Assembly: GCA_041912175.1 (NCBI GenBank) | Contig: JAYRNN010000153.1 | Span: forward strand, 1 to 6,838 | Length of the DNA stretch: 6,838 nt | Direction of reading: 5' to 3' | From: CAZAGA01 sp041912175 | GTDB lineage: Bacteria; Chloroflexota; Anaerolineae; Anaerolineales; UBA4823 | Shown here: positions 4,919 to 6,838 of the stretch, in pieces | How the letters are laid out: each line of letters starts with the position of its first letter | Position numbering within the stretch: the first letter of the stretch is position 1 | Position numbers and translations under genes: made by a program | Notes under the pieces: generated by a model | What the model saw: only the letters and a program-made list of their open reading frames with translations | The model's database searches: none | Told to the model about the DNA's origin: nothing

Positions 4919-5977
4919 TTAGCCCTTCAAAAATTCATCCAGGGCATCTTTACTGATGCGATAAGCATTGCCGATCTTCTTAGCCTTCAAGTCGCCCGCC
5001 GTAATCGCCGCAATCACATCTTCTTCTGATACACGCAAATAAGTGGCTGCTTCAGAGGGAGTCATCACAGACGATGGGGCAGCTGCCGCATTCGCCGCGC
5101 CGCCAGATTGCCCGGCGCCCATCGCGGCCCCTCCGGTCATCCCGGCCAGGGATTGGCTGAGCACGTTTCCCACGCCTAACCCGGCGCCGATGCCGGCCGT
5201 CAGTCCAGCCCCACCGCTCGGATTCTGAGCTGCATCGCGCATCGCATCGGCAGCTTGCAATTGCGTGTACGTGGTCATATCCAACATGCCCATGGCGCGT
5301 AATTCCTCGGCGGACTTGCTGGATGGCTTTAGATTTTCGATGTAATAACTCTTCAAGGCTAAACCGAGCGCCAGGAAATCATCCTGGGCCTTTGCCCGCA
5401 CGCCCGATCCGAGCTCTTCGGTTAACCCGATCAGCTCAGGCACGCTGTGCTTGGCGGCTGTCTCGCCCAGCAAGTCCTGTAATTTCGAGAGCAACATTGC
5501 GCGCAAGCGCCCTTCGATATCGCTCGTCTGATAGGCGCCTTGCGCCCCTACAAGCTGGTTGACAACTTGTTGCGGGTCCTTAACCTGGAAGCTGTAGGTG
5601 CCGAAGCCCTGAAGCAGGGCTACACCCAGGCCCATATTCGGGTTACGCACGATAATCGGCTGTGGGGTGCCCCATTTCCGATCAGCGAACTCACGCATGG
5701 AGATGAAGTACACTTCAGCCGGAAAGGGTGTTCGATCATTGAATGCTTTGCCGATCAAGTTGATCAGCAAGGGGATATTGGCAGTTGTGATGGTGTGTCG
5801 GCCTGGGCCAAACACGTCCAGAGCATTTCCGTCCCGCATAAAGACGGCGGTTTGTGATTCACGTACGATAACTTGTGAGCCGATGCGAAAATCGCCTGCG
5901 CCAGTCTCTGGGAAGCGGTGCACGATCTCATCGCGCATCTCGTTCGGGTATTCAACGATGTCAAAAATACGTGCCAT
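4919..5977 (-). CDS. SPFH-domain protein with C-terminal excisionase-type HTH
   Basis: This 352-aa protein appears to be an SPFH (stomatin/prohibitin/flotillin) protein of the YdjI or 'virion core' type. The N-terminal GDFRIGSQVIVRESQTAVFMRDGNALDVFGPGRHTITT (28-65) is the opening of this subgroup, and the domain runs to about residue 225, through FADRKWGTPQPI (97-108) and a helical part with TSDIEGRLRAMLLSKLQDLL (151-170). Residues about 254-300 form a Gly/Ala-rich linker. The last 49 residues, from MTPSEAATYLRVSEEDVIAAI to KIGNAYRISKDALDEFLKG (304-352), match the small excisionase/MerR-like helix-turn-helix (HTH_17). In Bacillus YdjI-type relatives the C-terminus is different, so the DNA-binding-like tail is notable. 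No membrane helix is seen. The in-frame TTG at 6002-6004 would add nine residues, but AGGAG lies between it and the ATG at 5977, which is therefore chosen. It is second in an operon, 38 bases behind the helical-protein gene. Confidence 0.8.
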   Translation of the reverse strand: MARIFDIVEYPNEMRDEIVHRFPETGAGDFRIGSQVIVRESQTAVFMRDGNALDVFGPGRHTITTANIPLLINLIGKAFNDRTPFPAEVYFISMREFADRKWGTPQPIIVRNPNMGLGVALLQGFGTYSFQVKDPQQVVNQLVGAQGAYQTSDIEGRLRAMLLSKLQDLLGETAAKHSVPELIGLTEELGSGVRAKAQDDFLALGLALKSYYIENLKPSSKSAEELRAMGMLDMTTYTQLQAADAMRDAAQNPSGGAGLTAGIGAGLGVGNVLSQSLAGMTGGAAMGAGQSGGAANAAAAPSSVMTPSEAATYLRVSEEDVIAAITAGDLKAKKIGNAYRISKDALDEFLKG

Positions 5978-6015
5978 CTTATTTTCTCCTGATCCTTGAT
6001 CCAATTAATTCACAA

Positions 6016-6543
6016 TTACTTTGTGGCGAGGCCCTTCATAACCTCTGCCCGTTTGTCAAAAGTATCAATCATATTTTGGGAAACGGTGCGTAGATTGCGG
6101 ATTGCCGCTGGTAGACCATCGCTGCCGACGGAAGCTTGCACATTGTCAACCGCGCGTGTCACCTCATCGAGCTGGTCCAACATTGCTGCGTCATACTGGT
6201 AAACAACCGTAAGCTCGGCCTCGTTCACCTTCACCGCATCGAACAAACCTGCATAGCCGCGCGCAGCAAAATGCACCCGATCTGAAAAGGTGCGTAGTTT
6301 TACTGCAGAAGCTTCCAGGTCATCCACGTATACAATCTCGCCCTGGCTGATAAAATCGCGCTGCAATTCGGAGATACGCTGAATTTCCTTGTCGGCTTCT
6401 TTGGAGATCGAATCGCGCAGTAGTTTATCTGCATCGCGATACTCTGAGCGTTTTACAAAATCATCAAATCCAGGGATTCGCTTGGCGATTTTTTTGAAAA
6501 AGTCGCTATCGCCGCTTACTTTCTGTAAGATCTGATCACTCAT
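6016..6543 (-). CDS. Helical protein of unknown function, first gene of the SPFH operon
   Basis: I do not recognise this 175-aa family. The protein has no signal peptide or membrane segment and no cysteine. It is rich in charged residues and mostly helical in character: KLLRDSISKEADKEIQRISELQRDFISQ (40-67) and AAMLDQLDEVTRAVDNVQASVG (119-140) look like amphipathic or coiled-coil helices. The segment IPGFDDFVKRSEYRDADKLLRD (23-44) near the N-terminus could be the conserved core. The ATG has AAGGAG six bases upstream. The gene precedes the SPFH gene by 38 bases with no terminator between, so the products probably act together; in other bacteria SPFH genes often pair with PspA-like or other coiled-coil partners. 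A PspA relationship is possible in general shape but no PspA motif is evident. Confidence 0.75.
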   Translation of the reverse strand: MSDQILQKVSGDSDFFKKIAKRIPGFDDFVKRSEYRDADKLLRDSISKEADKEIQRISELQRDFISQGEIVYVDDLEASAVKLRTFSDRVHFAARGYAGLFDAVKVNEAELTVVYQYDAAMLDQLDEVTRAVDNVQASVGSDGLPAAIRNLRTVSQNMIDTFDKRAEVMKGLATK

Positions 6544-6618
6544 TGCATACTCCTTCGGGTTGTATCCTTGGCTTACTCAGTTTCGGTTGAACCGGCTGTT
6601 CGGACTTTGACACAGAAT

Positions 6619-6639
6619 ACGCCTTCCTGTTTAAGGCGT
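6619..6639. repeat. Small hairpin in the leader of the SPFH operon
   Basis: A perfect 7-bp inverted repeat ACGCCTT (6619-6625) / AAGGCGT (6633-6639) encloses a 7-base loop. It would lie in the roughly 100-base 5' leader if transcription starts near 6648. A T-run does not follow, so termination is not implied. It may be chance. Confidence 0.4.
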
Positions 6640-6654
6640 TGTTGATCCAATAAA

Positions 6655-6682
6655 ATTATAGCTTAATCTAAATGAAATGCAA
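6655..6682 (-). promoter_or_regulatory. Promoter of the helical protein-SPFH operon
   Basis: On the minus strand a perfect TATAAT (6655-6660) is preceded at 16 bases by TTGCAT (6677-6682), which keeps the TTG of the -35 consensus. Transcription near 6648 would give a leader of about 105 bases before the ATG at 6543. A 10-bp inverted repeat, ACACAGAATA (6610-6619) and TATTCTGTGT (6692-6701), flanks this promoter. Confidence 0.6.
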
Positions 6683-6759
6683 CATCTAGATTATTCTGTG
6701 TGTGTCACAAAATTGGTGGGCGAAATGTGCCAAGCGAAAGGAGGCAAGGCTTACCCTTT

Positions 6760-6838
6760 ATGCTAGGATCGGCTCAGGCGGTCGGGCAGGCGGCGACTAA
6801 CAACCCGGCCAGCATGCCGTTGGGAGATTTATACCCAC
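6760..6838 (+). CDS. Possible start of a divergent gene, cut by the window edge
   Basis: An open frame starts at ATG 6760 and runs 26 codons to the window edge (MLGSAQAVGQAATNNPASMP and onward), the only plus frame without a stop there. A strong Shine-Dalgarno-like GAAAGGAGG (6736-6744) lies upstream, but 15 bases from the ATG is too far to be ideal. An in-frame GTG at 6727 is an alternative start but sits upstream of that sequence. The protein is not recognised. On the minus strand an open frame also enters from the edge and stops near 6774, so the coding strand here is uncertain. Confidence 0.25.
   Translation, partial: MLGSAQAVGQAATNNPASMPLGDLYP

Noticed and set aside
5043..5857. Several plus-strand open frames opposite the SPFH gene
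   Set aside because: They are antisense to a well-supported gene, show no family features, and arise from its Gly/Ala-rich composition.
5978..6004. Upstream TTG start for the SPFH protein
   Set aside because: The AGGAG ribosome-binding site lies inside this extension and is well placed for the ATG at 5977.
6725..6766. Thirteen-codon open frame MCQAKGGKAYPLC
   Set aside because: Too short, with its Shine-Dalgarno-like sequence inside rather than before the frame; no support as a gene.
1..6838. CRISPR array, insertion sequence or phage remnant
   Set aside because: No regularly spaced direct repeats, transposase or integrase were seen; the inverted repeats found are single hairpins. The tRNA 3' end has no integrase gene or visible attachment-site duplication next to it.

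Overview
The window reads as ordinary chromosomal DNA from a free-living bacterium. Genes sit close together on both strands, nearly every start has a good Shine-Dalgarno sequence, and several promoters have sigma-70-type TATAAT boxes. My best guess is Chloroflexota (class Anaerolineae or a relative). This rests on the gene mix: a plant-type GDP-mannose 3,5-epimerase, a small SCP2-domain protein, PlsX followed by a two-helix NERD-like protein, and an SPFH protein ending in an excisionase-type helix-turn-helix. The assignment is inference and was not checked by search. I see no CRISPR array, transposase, phage gene or rRNA.

Left part (1-2374): a GDP-mannose 3,5-epimerase gene on the minus strand ends beside a perfect 20-bp inverted repeat at the window edge. 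Divergent from it on the plus strand are a RimJ/RimL-type GNAT acetyltransferase and a uracil-DNA-glycosylase-like protein with iron-sulfur-type cysteines. A perfect 22-bp hairpin lies between these two plus-strand genes. Middle (2371-3078): an SCP2-domain gene on the minus strand meets the glycosylase-like gene tail to tail with overlapping stop codons. Upstream of it is a tRNA-Leu(GAG) transcription unit, also on the minus strand, with consensus -35 and -10 boxes, the tRNA and an intrinsic terminator. Right of centre (3079-4898): plsX and a directly abutting gene for a membrane-anchored NERD-like protein form a plus-strand pair, closed by a hairpin usable on both strands. Right part (4919-6543): a two-gene minus-strand operon encodes a helical protein of unknown function and then the SPFH-HTH protein, driven by a promoter near 6655-6682. 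The last 120 bases may hold the start of a divergent gene.

The genes do not form one obvious pathway. PlsX makes acyl-phosphate for phospholipid synthesis. The SCP2 and SPFH proteins are also lipid- or membrane-related by family, but that link is only suggestive. The parts most worth a second look are the SPFH-HTH fusion with its unknown helical partner, the NERD-like protein that seems to lack catalytic residues beside plsX, the divergent glycosylase-like protein, and the long perfect hairpins without T-tracts.
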